A DNA stretch of 57,245 nt from an uncultured Treponema sp. (GCA_945915085.1 CAMEET010000002.1:1-57245); one strand, 5' to 3'. Shown: positions 16,399-25,771, counted from the first letter of the stretch. Notes: generated by a model from the letters alone, not told the origin. Translations and numbers: made by a program.

Positions 16399-18930
16399 CT
16401 AAAAATTTAAATTAATATCAGTTTCAACTGAAAGATTAAGTTTAATGGCTACATCCATACTTTGTGGAATGTAGAAAACAGTACCATCACTAATTTTGAT
16501 AGAAAAATCTGGGATTGCCGGGTAATTGTTAATCATTGTGGTTACATCATAATTACTTACTTTAAACTCACCGCCATTTAAGTAAGCAACAGATTTTGAC
16601 AGATCAAGTGTTTCATTATTTCCACAATTCATTTTCAAATTCAATTGCATAGATTCATTGTTATCTGTTTTGATTGGTAAATTTATGCTTTCATACTTGA
16701 TTTTTGCAGAATTAATAAAATCAATGTAATTCTGGAAATCTCCTAGATTCGTATTTTCATCAGTTCTTCCAAATATGTCACCACTAAAAGCATCTCCAGC
16801 TATTGCATTTGCATTAAAATTCACTTCCCCCGTAGTTATAAATTCCAAAGGGAGAATAATATATGTAAACACACTGATAGAGCATTTAGTTTCAAGCATA
16901 TCATTTGTAATTTCAAGCACACCAGTATTTGAACTTGAGAAAGTCAAATCATAATCAATGAATACTGAGTTTTCACCATCAGATTGCTGATTCATAAGAT
17001 CTGCAATATCAGATCTTGCAGAAAAAGAAACACCACTCAAATCTGTAAGAAGCGATTTTTTATTCTGTGAAAATTCAAAATTTGGTGAATTTTTAAAGTC
17101 AATTTTTCCATCATCACCAGTAAGATTTGATTTTAATTCATTCCCGTTTTCATCTTTTTTACATTCATTTTCTGTTCCATAATACAAACTTATATTTCCG
17201 CTAAAATTCATATCATTAAATGGATCTGCATTTCCTTCCTTTATTTTTGGTTTGGTACAGAACAGATACACAGGAATTGTTTTAATCTTCAATTTTGATA
17301 TTAAACTGTCGTCCCCAAAAACAGAAGACATATTTCCAAAAATATCACCAATTGAAACTGGAAAAGACATTTTATCTTTTATGGAAAGAGTTTCTGTAAG
17401 TTTATCTGACAAAACAATTCTTTCCCATTTAACTACAGGATTTACATTTACTTTCAGAGTATATTTGTCTCCTAAAGAAACATTTTTAATTGTAATATCA
17501 TTTGGATTTTCTGTTGTTGCACCAGGGAAAAGCAACTCTAAATTAAAATCATAAGAATTGTATTGACCTGGTTCATTTCCAACAATAATTGTTTTTTTAT
17601 TATCAGATACAATTTCTGTATTCTTATCTTCCTGCATACTGGTTAAAACTTTTTCACTCTCAAGTGCAAAAAAATCTGAAAAAGCTTTTAGATTAATGTC
17701 ATTTCCTTGAGGAAGTGTATTTGTATAATTGATTTCAATTCCAGAGCCAATATCTAAATCAATCAATTTGATAGTTTCCATCATTTCAGTTGAAAAAGGC
17801 TCTGTCATTTCAATTTTTGGATTTACAGAATCAAGAGTAATGGTTAACGACTGTAATTGTCGAATATCACTTGTAATATCAAGTTTAAGGCTTTGATTAG
17901 ATGCAAAAGCAATATCTGCTTTATGAATTGACATTTCAATATTAGATTTAGCCTTTGTTTTCTGATTTGTCAATTCTTTTCCATTCAAAGGAATTGTTTT
18001 TTGAGCACCACCTTCTTTTGTAGCACTTACATCCAATGTTCCAGTTGCTGTAAAATCGTAAGAAACATCAATACCTTTCCAGCTTTCTGGAACAGTTAGA
18101 TTTGTGATTAAATCTCCGTCTTCAATCACACAAGATTTAAATGAATCATTATTATTTTTTAATGAAAATGAAATTTCAAAAGGAAACGAAACTGGTACAG
18201 GTAAAGTCAAGTTTTTTATTTCTCTAATATTACTATTTTCATTTACATTAATAATATAAGGAATTTTGTCACCAACTTCTGAGTAAATAGAAATATAGAA
18301 ACTTGAATAATCTAAAGTAAAATTTGAAGTAGAAAGAACTGCTTGATTATCAAAAACTGTTCCAGAAACTCTGTTTCCATTAGAAATAATTTCAATAAAA
18401 GTTCCATCTGGATAAGCACCATTAAAATTGAAAGTTATATTATCATAAAAAATTGTATCAAAAGTTGAAACAAATTTTTTCCCCATCTCATTACTTACAT
18501 AGTAAATAGCAGAATTGATTGCCTTTTTTACTTCTGAAACATCAATTTTTTCATTTATATCAAAAGAAATATTTGGAACTTCTATTTCCTTATCAAATGA
18601 CATTCCTTTCATTGCATCCGCAATTCCTGTGTTTTCAAAATAACTTGAAAAATCTACTGGAACTTCTGCAATAGACATTCGCATTGCATATTGATGAACT
18701 TTTCCTTCTGGTAAATAATTGTAAACTTTAGTCGGAGAATCTGATGTATTAATTGCATCAAACAAAATTTCATCAAAATTCAAAGTTTCAGAAAAATCTG
18801 TCTTTACTGTTCCAGCGCAATAATTGAAAGTTGCCTTTGATTTTACATTCACTTTTTCTGGAATCTGCCAATTACAACCAAAGAAAAGCATAGTTCCAAA
18901 TAAAATTAGAAAAGTATTTTTTATCTTCAT
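16399..18930 (-). CDS. Large lipoprotein of unknown function
   Basis: The 843-residue product starts MKIKNTFLILFGTMLFFGC, a lipoprotein signal with lipobox FFGC, then ~820 residues rich in Asn, Ser, Thr, Asp and short beta-like segments with no transmembrane helix or recognised catalytic motif. The start at 18930 follows GGAGGG; the longer frame to 19029 only reads through a leader repeat. It precedes the probable beta-barrel gene on the same strand. Likely periplasmic or surface-exposed. It resembles, in style rather than clear homology, the lipoproteins at 29311 and 47099. Confidence 0.7.
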   Translation of the reverse strand: MKIKNTFLILFGTMLFFGCNWQIPEKVNVKSKATFNYCAGTVKTDFSETLNFDEILFDAINTSDSPTKVYNYLPEGKVHQYAMRMSIAEVPVDFSSYFENTGIADAMKGMSFDKEIEVPNISFDINEKIDVSEVKKAINSAIYYVSNEMGKKFVSTFDTIFYDNITFNFNGAYPDGTFIEIISNGNRVSGTVFDNQAVLSTSNFTLDYSSFYISIYSEVGDKIPYIINVNENSNIREIKNLTLPVPVSFPFEISFSLKNNNDSFKSCVIEDGDLITNLTVPESWKGIDVSYDFTATGTLDVSATKEGGAQKTIPLNGKELTNQKTKAKSNIEMSIHKADIAFASNQSLKLDITSDIRQLQSLTITLDSVNPKIEMTEPFSTEMMETIKLIDLDIGSGIEINYTNTLPQGNDINLKAFSDFFALESEKVLTSMQEDKNTEIVSDNKKTIIVGNEPGQYNSYDFNLELLFPGATTENPNDITIKNVSLGDKYTLKVNVNPVVKWERIVLSDKLTETLSIKDKMSFPVSIGDIFGNMSSVFGDDSLISKLKIKTIPVYLFCTKPKIKEGNADPFNDMNFSGNISLYYGTENECKKDENGNELKSNLTGDDGKIDFKNSPNFEFSQNKKSLLTDLSGVSFSARSDIADLMNQQSDGENSVFIDYDLTFSSSNTGVLEITNDMLETKCSISVFTYIILPLEFITTGEVNFNANAIAGDAFSGDIFGRTDENTNLGDFQNYIDFINSAKIKYESINLPIKTDNNESMQLNLKMNCGNNETLDLSKSVAYLNGGEFKVSNYDVTTMINNYPAIPDFSIKISDGTVFYIPQSMDVAIKLNLSVETDINLNF

Positions 18931-18949
18931 TTTTGCCCTCCTTAAAAAT

Positions 18950-19022
18950 ACCGCATTAGCGGCGACACATGGTGATGCTGAATCTAAATTTATGAAATGC
19001 AACGCACGGAATAAACTTGGAT
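18950..19022 (-). repeat. Structured leader element, copy C
   Basis: On the minus strand it reads AAGTTTATTCCGTGCGTTGC, ATTTCATAAATTTAGATT, then CGCCGCTAATGCGG, immediately before AAGGAGGGC of the large lipoprotein gene. It aligns with copy B at 42925-42993. The outer stem AAGTTTAT/ATAAATTT and inner stem GTGC/GCAT each keep pairing through a G-U compared with copy B. Confidence 0.65.
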
Positions 19023-19146
19023 TTGACATCTCTAATAATAAGATAAAATAAACTCACATTTTCAAACAAAGTTTACGTTAAAAATTAATCAAAATCAAGA
19101 AAAAAACTAATAAAATAAGAAAAATCTGTAAGAAATGAAAAGAAGA

Positions 19147-20028
19147 TTAAATTTCTGGCAGGTCTTCGATTGGATTTTTAGCAGTTAAATCATCAACTTT
19201 TGCATACAACTGATCTAAAAGATTTTTACAGTTAGACGACATGAGTTTGTAGATGTTTGGAACAAAAAGCTGTTTAATTCTTGGATCAAGTCCATTTGCA
19301 CCAGTCGATGAAACAAATGAAAAAACATAAAGTTTATCAAGACCAAGATCACGTTCCATAATTAAAACAGCATCTGAACGGAACAAAAATCCACGAATAT
19401 TAAAGTGAAAATCATTAACTTTTTCATAAAGCTGAATGTTCAGTTTTCCAGCAGGTGAGATGAGTGTAAAATGTGACAAACTGATATCCTGCAAAGTTCC
19501 GCTGATGTCTATTGGTCCTTGATGCCATGAATAAGTGCAGGCAGGTGTACAGATTGCACGAATATTTTTTCGTCGTCCTTGAGCCTGATTTGCAAAAAGA
19601 ATTTTTTCTATGATTTCAAAATTCTGTCGTTTCTGGTATTCCAGCTGGATGCAACCACAACCAAGACCCATTTCATAAAGATACTTCTGTTCAAGTTTTG
19701 CTTTTTCATCCTTTTTTTGGCGACGCGTATATAAAACGCCAATTGAAGTACGGTTATTATATTTTTCAATCAGATTTCTGATATATGTAGACCATTCAAT
19801 ATCTTCAATGCGGAAATCCAGATTAAAAAACAAAATTACATCTTTAAAAAGCGAGAGGATTATGTCTATTTTTTTCTGAAGTTTTACACGTTTGTCGTTT
19901 TCTACAAAATAACATTCATAACCAAGTGCAAAAAAATCTTCAAGATATGTTTCAGGAATTAACGAAGTATCAGGCGTGATAAAAAAAGTTTTTCTTCCTG
20001 TTACGATTTCTTTTACTGATATAGCCAA
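19147..20028 (-). CDS. PilZ-like domain protein with degenerate N-terminal domain
   Basis: The 293-residue product has a C-terminal region with RRKNIRA (an RxxxR motif) followed ~27 residues later by LQDISLSH (a D-x-S-x-x motif), the arrangement that binds c-di-GMP in PilZ domains; the final Gly is replaced by His. The N-terminal ~120 residues look like a receiver-type alpha/beta fold without clear phosphorylation residues. I place the start at a TTG at 20028 with AAGGA 7 bases upstream. The longer frame to 20157 overlaps a strong promoter and has no ribosome binding site. Function as a c-di-GMP effector is inferred; moderate confidence. Confidence 0.55.
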   Translation of the reverse strand: MAISVKEIVTGRKTFFITPDTSLIPETYLEDFFALGYECYFVENDKRVKLQKKIDIILSLFKDVILFFNLDFRIEDIEWSTYIRNLIEKYNNRTSIGVLYTRRQKKDEKAKLEQKYLYEMGLGCGCIQLEYQKRQNFEIIEKILFANQAQGRRKNIRAICTPACTYSWHQGPIDISGTLQDISLSHFTLISPAGKLNIQLYEKVNDFHFNIRGFLFRSDAVLIMERDLGLDKLYVFSFVSSTGANGLDPRIKQLFVPNIYKLMSSNCKNLLDQLYAKVDDLTAKNPIEDLPEI

Positions 20029-20095
20029 CTCTTTATCCTTATTTATATAGTTCTCAAAATAAACTTTTGAGATAACCCTCTTAGTATTAGGTTTA

Positions 20096-20123
20096 ATTAT
20101 ATCACTTAAACAGTAAAAATCAA
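20096..20123 (-). promoter_or_regulatory. Promoter of the PilZ-like gene
   Basis: TTGATT (20118-20123) and TATAAT (20096-20101), 16 bp apart on the minus strand, lie inside the longest open frame. This argues for the shorter start at 20028. A short hairpin (CTCAAAA/TTTTGAG, 20052-20070) lies in the leader. Confidence 0.6.
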
Positions 20124-20164
20124 TAACCTTTTCGGGATATTTTTTTGTGGTAAACAAGTTGTTT

Positions 20165-20299
20165 GTTTAAACCCGGCAAGGTGTATGGAGCGCCACCGAA
20201 GGTGTTCTGGAGTGAAGCGAAGCGAAACGGAAGAATGAAGCGATAGCGGAAGCGCGGAACACACCGGTTTTGCGAAGCAAAATGCCTGAAAAAAATTAA
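20165..20299. repeat. Dispersed GC-rich repeat family 1, copy 2
   Basis: Nearly identical to 1087-1223 over its full length. It separates the PilZ-like gene from the symporter gene. The symporter's stop codon (TAA at 20296-20298, minus strand) lies in its A/T-rich tail, so insertion may have set the end of that gene. Confidence 0.85.
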
Positions 20300-21525
20300 A
20301 TAAAGTGTGTGATGCTATGATGTTCGATTAATTTTGTTTTTACTGCCACGATATAGCTGCCAAACATTGCTGTTACTGTATCAAAAAGGGAGGCGAATGA
20401 ACAGATTATCAGCGAGGCAGGCTGGAGCAAAAGAAAACTTGTTTCGAAACCTTTTGCATATTTGTTGCACAAAATTGTTAGGAGAATGAAGGCTCCGCCG
20501 CTTGGAAAACCACCCAACAGGAATGAAAGGCCGAACGAAATTCCAAAAATCCACAAAATGTCGGAAACTGGCAGACTTAAACTTGAATATGAACGCCAGA
20601 TGAGGACGAATGAAATTGTTGTGACTAGTGCAGAACCACCGCGGGCAAAAATTGAGAAAAGCGGATATGTAAAACCACGGCAGCGACGGCGAATTCCAAG
20701 ACTTTCTCCTCCGTGTCGCAGATTTAACGGAATGACTAGATTTGAATCTCCGCTGATAAAAGAAAGAATTGCCGGTGCTATGCTCGCAAATAAAACTCTG
20801 TAAGGATGAGGGTCGTGGCACAAAAATCTTAAAATCAACGGATAGATGACACCAGCTACGATTACAAAATCGCATACGAACATGAGAATCATTGGTGTGT
20901 AAATTCCAGGTTCTATGATATTACGGAACTGGACGAACCAGTAAGCCATTATTGCCACGCAAGAAACTGACATAATTTCTGTAAAAAAAACGGCTATATC
21001 GGAAAAAAGTTTGGAACAAGCATCGGCTAAAGCGAAAACCGGTTTAAAAAGGATTTCGTTTGCAGAACTTTCCCAGCCGATTATAAAAGCCATCACAAGG
21101 CAGACGAGGAGAAACGAACCTTCGCTCACTGCCTGAAAACCAGATGACGGGAAAAGGGACAATATCATCTGTTTGATATTGATTTGTGTCACTTCGGACG
21201 GAACATCTACTGTAATTGGTATGCGCGGAAGTTTTACTATTAATATGGAAGCAATTCCGACTATTGTCAAAAGCAAAGTGGACAAAATGATAACGGCGAA
21301 AGTCCATCCCGAGATTTTCAGCAGCATTTTTGATGAACGCAATTTGTTGATTGAACAGATGGCTGTAAAAAAGATTAATGGAACGACTATGTATCGGCCT
21401 ATGCGGATGAACAAATCTGTCAAAAAAATAAATGTTTCTTTAACTTTGATATTGTCAAAAGGCAAAAGAAACGCTGCCACAATTCCCAACGCAATTCCAA
21501 GTAAATATTTAATCCAAACTTTCAT
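20296..21525 (-). CDS. Dicarboxylate/amino acid:cation symporter (SDF family)
   Basis: An inner-membrane secondary transporter taking up C4-dicarboxylates or acidic amino acids with Na+ or H+. The 409-residue protein has about eight hydrophobic segments and family patches RIGRYIVVPLIFFTAICSI, GFQAVSEGSFLLVCLVMAFIIG and GGFPSGGAFILLTILC. The serine-rich re-entrant loop usual in the family is replaced by ISGDSNLVIPL, so it is a divergent member. The start at 21525 follows GAGGAC; the longer frame adds residues without support. A family 1 repeat touches its 3' end and two REP repeats lie upstream. Confidence 0.8.
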   Translation of the reverse strand: MKVWIKYLLGIALGIVAAFLLPFDNIKVKETFIFLTDLFIRIGRYIVVPLIFFTAICSINKLRSSKMLLKISGWTFAVIILSTLLLTIVGIASILIVKLPRIPITVDVPSEVTQINIKQMILSLFPSSGFQAVSEGSFLLVCLVMAFIIGWESSANEILFKPVFALADACSKLFSDIAVFFTEIMSVSCVAIMAYWFVQFRNIIEPGIYTPMILMFVCDFVIVAGVIYPLILRFLCHDPHPYRVLFASIAPAILSFISGDSNLVIPLNLRHGGESLGIRRRCRGFTYPLFSIFARGGSALVTTISFVLIWRSYSSLSLPVSDILWIFGISFGLSFLLGGFPSGGAFILLTILCNKYAKGFETSFLLLQPASLIICSFASLFDTVTAMFGSYIVAVKTKLIEHHSITHFI

Positions 21526-21652
21526 TATGTCCTCTGCAAATAACGTTTTAATTAGAAGTCGAAAATCACAAATCAAAACGTGTAGTTTTCTTCTATATTA
21601 TATTAAGTCAAATGTTGAGTTTCGATTTTATTTTATGTGGCTTGTTGAAAAA

Positions 21653-21712
21653 CAGGGACAGACCTTGTTTACAAACCCAAAAAACGTGCAAAAAAAACAG
21701 GGACAGACCTTG
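21653..21712. repeat. Two REP-like repeats upstream of the symporter gene
   Basis: Exact GGGACAGACCT at 21655-21665 and 21700-21710, both preceded by AACA or AAACA and followed by TTGTTT. Apart from these and the promoter at 21818, the 21526-21829 gap is AT-rich with nothing recognisable. Confidence 0.85.
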
Positions 21713-21817
21713 TTTTATATACCGCAGTTTTAAATCAAAAACTCATATTTGAACTAATTAAATATGTTTGATTATATCACATTTTCTTAAACTATGGAAT
21801 GTCATTCTATTGTATGT

Positions 21818-21823
21818 TATAAT
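21818..21823 (+). promoter_or_regulatory. Extended -10 promoter giving a leaderless transcript
   Basis: TGTTATAAT (extended -10 form) ends 6 bases before the ATG at 21830, so transcription should begin at or next to the start codon. There is no Shine-Dalgarno sequence. The -35 (TGGAAT, 21795-21800) is weak. Confidence 0.55.
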
Positions 21824-21829
21824 AAACTT

Positions 21830-22555
21830 ATGGCTAATACTTTATTTATTGGAAAAGATTTACCTGACGGGCTTGAAATTGCTGAATCGTTTTCGAATTC
21901 CGGCAGAAAAGTTTTTGGAGTTTGCAAATCTGAAATGGAAGCCGCAAATTTTGAAGCTGAAAAAATTGTTGCTTCAACATGGAACAGAGCATCTGCAGTT
22001 TCTACTCTTTCTCTGCTGATAAAAGCTGAAACAGAACTTGGTAATATTGATGAAGTAGTTTTTTATTTTGATGCAAATTATTTTGCTTCAAAATTTGAAC
22101 TTGATAAAACAGAAGAAATTGCGAATTCTGTGGATTATATGATAACCGGATATTTTTATGCTGTGGGTGAACTTTTAAAACGCCTTGAACAGAAAAAAGA
22201 AAAAATTACTGTTTCCTTTTTACTTCGTGATTATCCTTCGAAATTTGAAGTTTGTTCTGCAAAATCAGCAGCAATTGTTCCTTCTAGTAATATAGTGAGT
22301 GCTGCAAAACAGGCTTTCATTTCTATGGCGGAAAATTTCAGTACAAATGTTTCTGATAAAGATTATATTTCTGTACTTCTTGCAAAATGTTCTCTAGGAA
22401 ATGACATTTATAAAAATGAAAAACTGATTGGCGACTGGCTTTGCGAAAGTTTGACGACTGTTTCCACTGCAAAAAATCATCAGTCTGTGAAGGCTGCCAG
22501 CACATGGAATAAAGCAGGTTCAAAAGTGTCAGCAGGATTTGCGTTATTTAAATAA
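21830..22555 (+). CDS. Conserved hypothetical protein, Rossmann-like N-terminus
   Basis: A 241-residue protein beginning MANTLFIGKDLPDGLEIAESF, a beta-alpha unit resembling the nucleotide-binding start of short-chain dehydrogenases but with GKDLPDG in place of the usual glycine-rich TGxxxGIG. A further NIDEVVFYFDAN strand and a central helical segment YMITGYFYAVGELLKRL fit such a fold. No YxxxK catalytic pair is evident. It may be a degenerate dehydrogenase-like protein. No operon partner is obvious; MgtC follows after 87 bases. Confidence 0.5.
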   Translation: MANTLFIGKDLPDGLEIAESFSNSGRKVFGVCKSEMEAANFEAEKIVASTWNRASAVSTLSLLIKAETELGNIDEVVFYFDANYFASKFELDKTEEIANSVDYMITGYFYAVGELLKRLEQKKEKITVSFLLRDYPSKFEVCSAKSAAIVPSSNIVSAAKQAFISMAENFSTNVSDKDYISVLLAKCSLGNDIYKNEKLIGDWLCESLTTVSTAKNHQSVKAASTWNKAGSKVSAGFALFK

Positions 22556-22565
22556 TGACTTCCCA

Positions 22566-22591
22566 GCCTCTACAATCATTGCCACAGTTTA
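22566..22591. repeat. Family 2 repeat, 3' end fragment
   Basis: CTACAATCATTGCCACAGTTTA matches the TACAATCCTTGCCACAGTTTA end module of the repeats at 6634-6754 and 51909-52027 with one change, without their 5' part. Confidence 0.6.
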
Positions 22592-22642
22592 AAATCAAAA
22601 ATTTTAATTGCAAATAAATATTAATAATATGGTGGTTTTACT

Positions 22643-23314
22643 TTGGATTTTGAAACAATTTTAGATTATTCTCTTCGTTTTGCTTTAAGCATAATTTGTG
22701 GAATTCTTTTGGGCGTTGAGAGGAAAAGCAGGCAGAATGCAGTTGGAATTAGAACACTTGTTTTAATCAGCATTTCTTGCTGTCTTCTTTCTATATTATC
22801 TGTTCATCTTGCAGAAATGGGGGTGATAAAAGGTGATCCTACGAGAATTGCTTCCACGGCGGTCACTGGAATTGGTTTTATTGGCGGCGGTGCAATTCTA
22901 AAACAGGGATTGAATATTCGTGGACTCACAACTGCAGCAATTATCCTCACTTCGGCTGCAATCGGTTTGAGCTGCGGCGCTGGCCTTTACATGCCTGTTG
23001 TAATCACTATGGTGATTGTTCTTGTTATTCTTTTTACAATGAACCGACTCGAAAAAGTGATTTTTCCTGCAACGAAAACAAAACTTTTGCATTTGACTAT
23101 TAACGGATTGAATTGTCAGGAAGAAAAAATCGTTGAAGTTTTAACTGCTAATGGAATTATTATAAACGATTTGAATGTAAGATTTATTGCTGATGAAAAA
23201 AGAACGGAATTGTTTTTTACTGTCAAAACTCCAGATAAACTTGACTCGTTTAAGTTAGCCTCTCAACTGTCTAAAATTGAAAGGCTTGCGAGTTTTGCAA
23301 TCAATGATAAATAA
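22643..23314 (+). CDS. MgtC/SapB family membrane protein
   Basis: A 223-residue protein with about four to five N-terminal membrane segments and the MgtC signatures GILLGVERK, GIRTLVLI, GIGFIGGGAIL and IRGLTTAAIILTSAAIGL, followed by a C-terminal soluble domain of about 75 residues. MgtC proteins are linked to Mg2+ limitation and to regulation of ATP synthase in other bacteria; the role here is not shown. It appears to start at a TTG (22643) with GGTGG about 8 bases upstream; no in-frame ATG fits better. Confidence 0.85.
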   Translation: MDFETILDYSLRFALSIICGILLGVERKSRQNAVGIRTLVLISISCCLLSILSVHLAEMGVIKGDPTRIASTAVTGIGFIGGGAILKQGLNIRGLTTAAIILTSAAIGLSCGAGLYMPVVITMVIVLVILFTMNRLEKVIFPATKTKLLHLTINGLNCQEEKIVEVLTANGIIINDLNVRFIADEKRTELFFTVKTPDKLDSFKLASQLSKIERLASFAINDK

Positions 23315-23330
23315 TAAAGTTTATTGAAAA

Positions 23331-23645
23331 CTATTTGCTTGTAACTACAACTGAATTATCAGCGTTGCTAAAAGGTGCTGGAATATATTTATCTGCTTTC
23401 CAATCATTTTCCCAACGGCAACCGTCTAAAAGATATCTGAACTGGAATTCGTGATCTGCTGGTAATTCTACTGTAACTGAAAAAGAACCATCTTTTGCCT
23501 GTTTTAAAGGAGTATCTGTGCTGCTCCAGCTGTTAAAGTCGCCTGCAAGATTGATTGTTTTTGCACCTTGTGCAGCTTCCTTTGAAACTGAAAATGTAAC
23601 TTTACAAGTTTTCTTGTCTTTTGAAAAAGATTTTTTAAGTGACAT
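23331..23645 (-). CDS. Small glycogen-binding (CBM48/isoamylase early-set) domain protein
   Basis: The 104-residue protein is a single beta-sandwich: KVTFSVSKEAAQGAKTINLAGDFNSWS, LPADHEFQFRYLLDG and RWENDWKADKYIPAPFSN are the usual CBM48/AMPK-type glycogen-binding landmarks. It carries no enzyme domain, so it may bind alpha-glucan or act as a subunit; the partner is unknown. AGGGAG precedes the ATG. It converges with mgtC. Confidence 0.8.
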   Translation of the reverse strand: MSLKKSFSKDKKTCKVTFSVSKEAAQGAKTINLAGDFNSWSSTDTPLKQAKDGSFSVTVELPADHEFQFRYLLDGCRWENDWKADKYIPAPFSNADNSVVVTSK

Positions 23646-23726
23646 TTTTTTCTCCCTTGCTCATGGAATACCCTGACAATAGGGGAATTCCATTAAAAAA
23701 AATACAATAATTATTTATATAAAATA

Positions 23727-23755
23727 TTGAATTTTTGTGTTTTATGCAATATATT
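23727..23755 (+). promoter_or_regulatory. metK promoter
   Basis: TTGAAT (23727-23732) and TATATT (23750-23755), 17 bp apart. The predicted leader of about 90 bases contains small hairpins (CCGC/GCGG and TTCG/CGAA) but does not match a SAM riboswitch class I can recognise. Confidence 0.5.
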
Positions 23756-23851
23756 TTAAATAATAATTTTTCTTATCCGCCGATTTATCCAAATTGCAGA
23801 GCGGAGTTCGTTTCGTATGATTCGAAAAATCTTGCTAAATAGGAGACTGAT

Positions 23852-25066
23852 ATGTCTATCTTATCTAACAATCACTATCTTTTTACTTCTGAATCTGTTG
23901 GTGAAGGTCACCCAGATAAACTTTGCGATCAGGTTTCTGATGCCGTTCTTGATTACTGCATTTCTTTAGACCCAGATGTTCACGTTGCCTGCGAAACTTT
24001 TTCTACTACAAACTTTTTGCTTGTAGGTGGTGAAATCGGTTTTCAGAATATTACTGTTGATGATGCATTTTTACAGCAATTTAATGCTGATATCGAAAAA
24101 ATTGCACGTCAGGTTGCTCTGGACATCGGCTACAATTCGAACGAAGTTGGATTGGACGGTGCAAATTGTATTTTTGAAAACAGACTTCATCCTCAATCAA
24201 AAGACATAAATCAGGGCGTTGTAGGAAAAGGGCTTGATAAATATGAAGGTCAGCAGGGAGCAGGGGATCAGGGAATGATGTTTGGTTTTGCTTGTAACGA
24301 AACTCCAACACTCATGCCGGCTCCAGTTTATTATTCACATTTACTTTTGCACAAAGCTCATCAGCTTCGTCATGATGGAGAAATCAAATGGTTGCGTCCT
24401 GATGCAAAATCTCAAGTAACAGTTGAATATGATGAAAATCACAAACCTGTTCGAATAGCTGCAGTTGTGCTTTCTCATCAGCATGATGATAATATAACTC
24501 ACGAGGAAATCGAAGAAACTATCATAAATCAAGTGATTAAACCGGTTCTTGAACCAACAGGACTTTTGGATGAAAATACAAAATATTATATCAATCCGAC
24601 TGGAAGATTTGTAACTGGCGGTCCGGACGGTGATTCTGGTTTGACTGGACGAAAAATCATTGTTGATACTTACGGCGGAATGGGCCGTCATGGTGGTGGC
24701 GCTTTTTCTGGAAAAGATCCTTCAAAAGTGGATCGCTCAGCAGCTTATATGGCGCGCTACATTGCAAAAAATATTGTTGCGGCAGACTTGGCTGACAGGG
24801 CGGAAGTGGAACTTGCTTATGCAATTGGTGTTCCTTATCCTGTTTCAATTCTTGTGGAAACTTTTGGAACTGAAAAAGTGGAGATAAGCAGAATTGAAGC
24901 TGCTGTGGAGAAAGTATTTGACTGTACTCCAGCTGGCATTGTAAAAACTTTGCAATTAAAACAACCAATTTATAGAAAAACTGCAAGTTACGGTCATTTT
25001 GGACGAGAAGGTTTTCCTTGGGAAAAAACTGATAAAGTGGAAGCATTAAAAGCTGAAATCAAATAA
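23852..25066 (+). CDS. metK: S-adenosylmethionine synthetase
   Basis: Makes S-adenosylmethionine from methionine and ATP. The 404-residue protein shows all MetK hallmarks: [23 protein letters not shown], the [12 protein letters not shown] hexapeptide-type loop, ITVDTYGG-like [31 protein letters not shown] and the C-terminal YGHFGR. AGGAGA precedes the start. nth follows with one base between them. With metNI and mnmA it adds to the methionine and sulfur theme of the left half, but the palindromic operator was not seen upstream. Confidence 0.96.
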   Translation: MSILSNNHYLFTSESVGEGHPDKLCDQVSDAVLDYCISLDPDVHVACETFSTTNFLLVGGEIGFQNITVDDAFLQQFNADIEKIARQVALDIGYNSNEVGLDGANCIFENRLHPQSKDINQGVVGKGLDKYEGQQGAGDQGMMFGFACNETPTLMPAPVYYSHLLLHKAHQLRHDGEIKWLRPDAKSQVTVEYDENHKPVRIAAVVLSHQHDDNITHEEIEETIINQVIKPVLEPTGLLDENTKYYINPTGRFVTGGPDGDSGLTGRKIIVDTYGGMGRHGGGAFSGKDPSKVDRSAAYMARYIAKNIVAADLADRAEVELAYAIGVPYPVSILVETFGTEKVEISRIEAAVEKVFDCTPAGIVKTLQLKQPIYRKTASYGHFGREGFPWEKTDKVEALKAEIK

Positions 25067-25067
25067 A

Positions 25068-25703
25068 TTGAATCTTCTGTCTGCTGATGAAATGAAAATT
25101 GTTTTTTCTCGATGGAAGGCTCAAAATCCGTCGCCGGCATCTGAATTGGATTATGTAAATCCTTTTACACTGCTTGTGGCGGTTGTGTTAAGCGCTCAGG
25201 CAACTGATAAAAGTGTAAATCTTGCGACAAAAAAATTATTTACAGTAGCCGACACTCCAGAAAAAATGATTGCACTTGGCGAAGAAAAACTTATTTCTTA
25301 CATCAAAACTATCGGACTTTATAAAAACAAAGCTAAACACGTTTTGGGGCTTTCGGAAAAGCTGATTTCTGATTTTGAAGGAAAAGTTCCAGATAATCGT
25401 GAAGATTTGATGAAACTTCCAGGAGTTGGCAGAAAAACAGCAAACGTTGTTTTGAATGTGATTTTTCATCAGCCGACAATGCCGGTGGACACACATCTTC
25501 TGCGAATTTGCCCCAAAATCGGTCTGGCTCAAGGCAAAACTCCCGAACAGATTGAAAACTCACTTTTAGAACGCATTCCAGATGAGTTTTTGCAAAACGC
25601 CCACCACTGGATTTTGCTTCACGGCAGATATGTCTGCACGGCAAGAAATCCGCATTGTCAGGACTGTCTGATTTGCGATATCTGTAAAAAAAATGAAGAT
25701 TGA
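25068..25703 (+). CDS. nth: Endonuclease III (DNA glycosylase/AP lyase)
   Basis: Removes oxidised pyrimidines in base excision repair. The 211-residue protein has the helix-hairpin-helix LPGVGRKTANVV with catalytic Lys, the catalytic Asp in MPVDTHLLRI and the [4Fe-4S] ligands in a C-x6-C-x2-C-x5-C pattern near the C-terminus. The apparent start is a TTG one base after the metK stop codon; an ATG at 25092 is an alternative but would shorten the conserved N-terminus. No clear ribosome binding site, so coupling to metK is likely. Confidence 0.92.
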   Translation: MNLLSADEMKIVFSRWKAQNPSPASELDYVNPFTLLVAVVLSAQATDKSVNLATKKLFTVADTPEKMIALGEEKLISYIKTIGLYKNKAKHVLGLSEKLISDFEGKVPDNREDLMKLPGVGRKTANVVLNVIFHQPTMPVDTHLLRICPKIGLAQGKTPEQIENSLLERIPDEFLQNAHHWILLHGRYVCTARNPHCQDCLICDICKKNED

Positions 25704-25747
25704 ACTGTTTTTCAAGTGCAAATAAATTACGCTCTTCGGGTAAAAAA

Positions 25748-25761
25748 CGAGGTCTGTCCCT
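25748..25761. repeat. REP-like repeat
   Basis: An exact AGGTCTGTCCC at 25750-25760 followed by TGTG, in the nth-MscS gap. Confidence 0.8.
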
Positions 25762-25771
25762 GTGTCACTGG

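Noticed and set aside
23762-23851. SAM riboswitch in front of metK
   Set aside because: A promoter and leader exist, but the conserved cores of the SAM riboswitch classes I know are not visible; only small hairpins.
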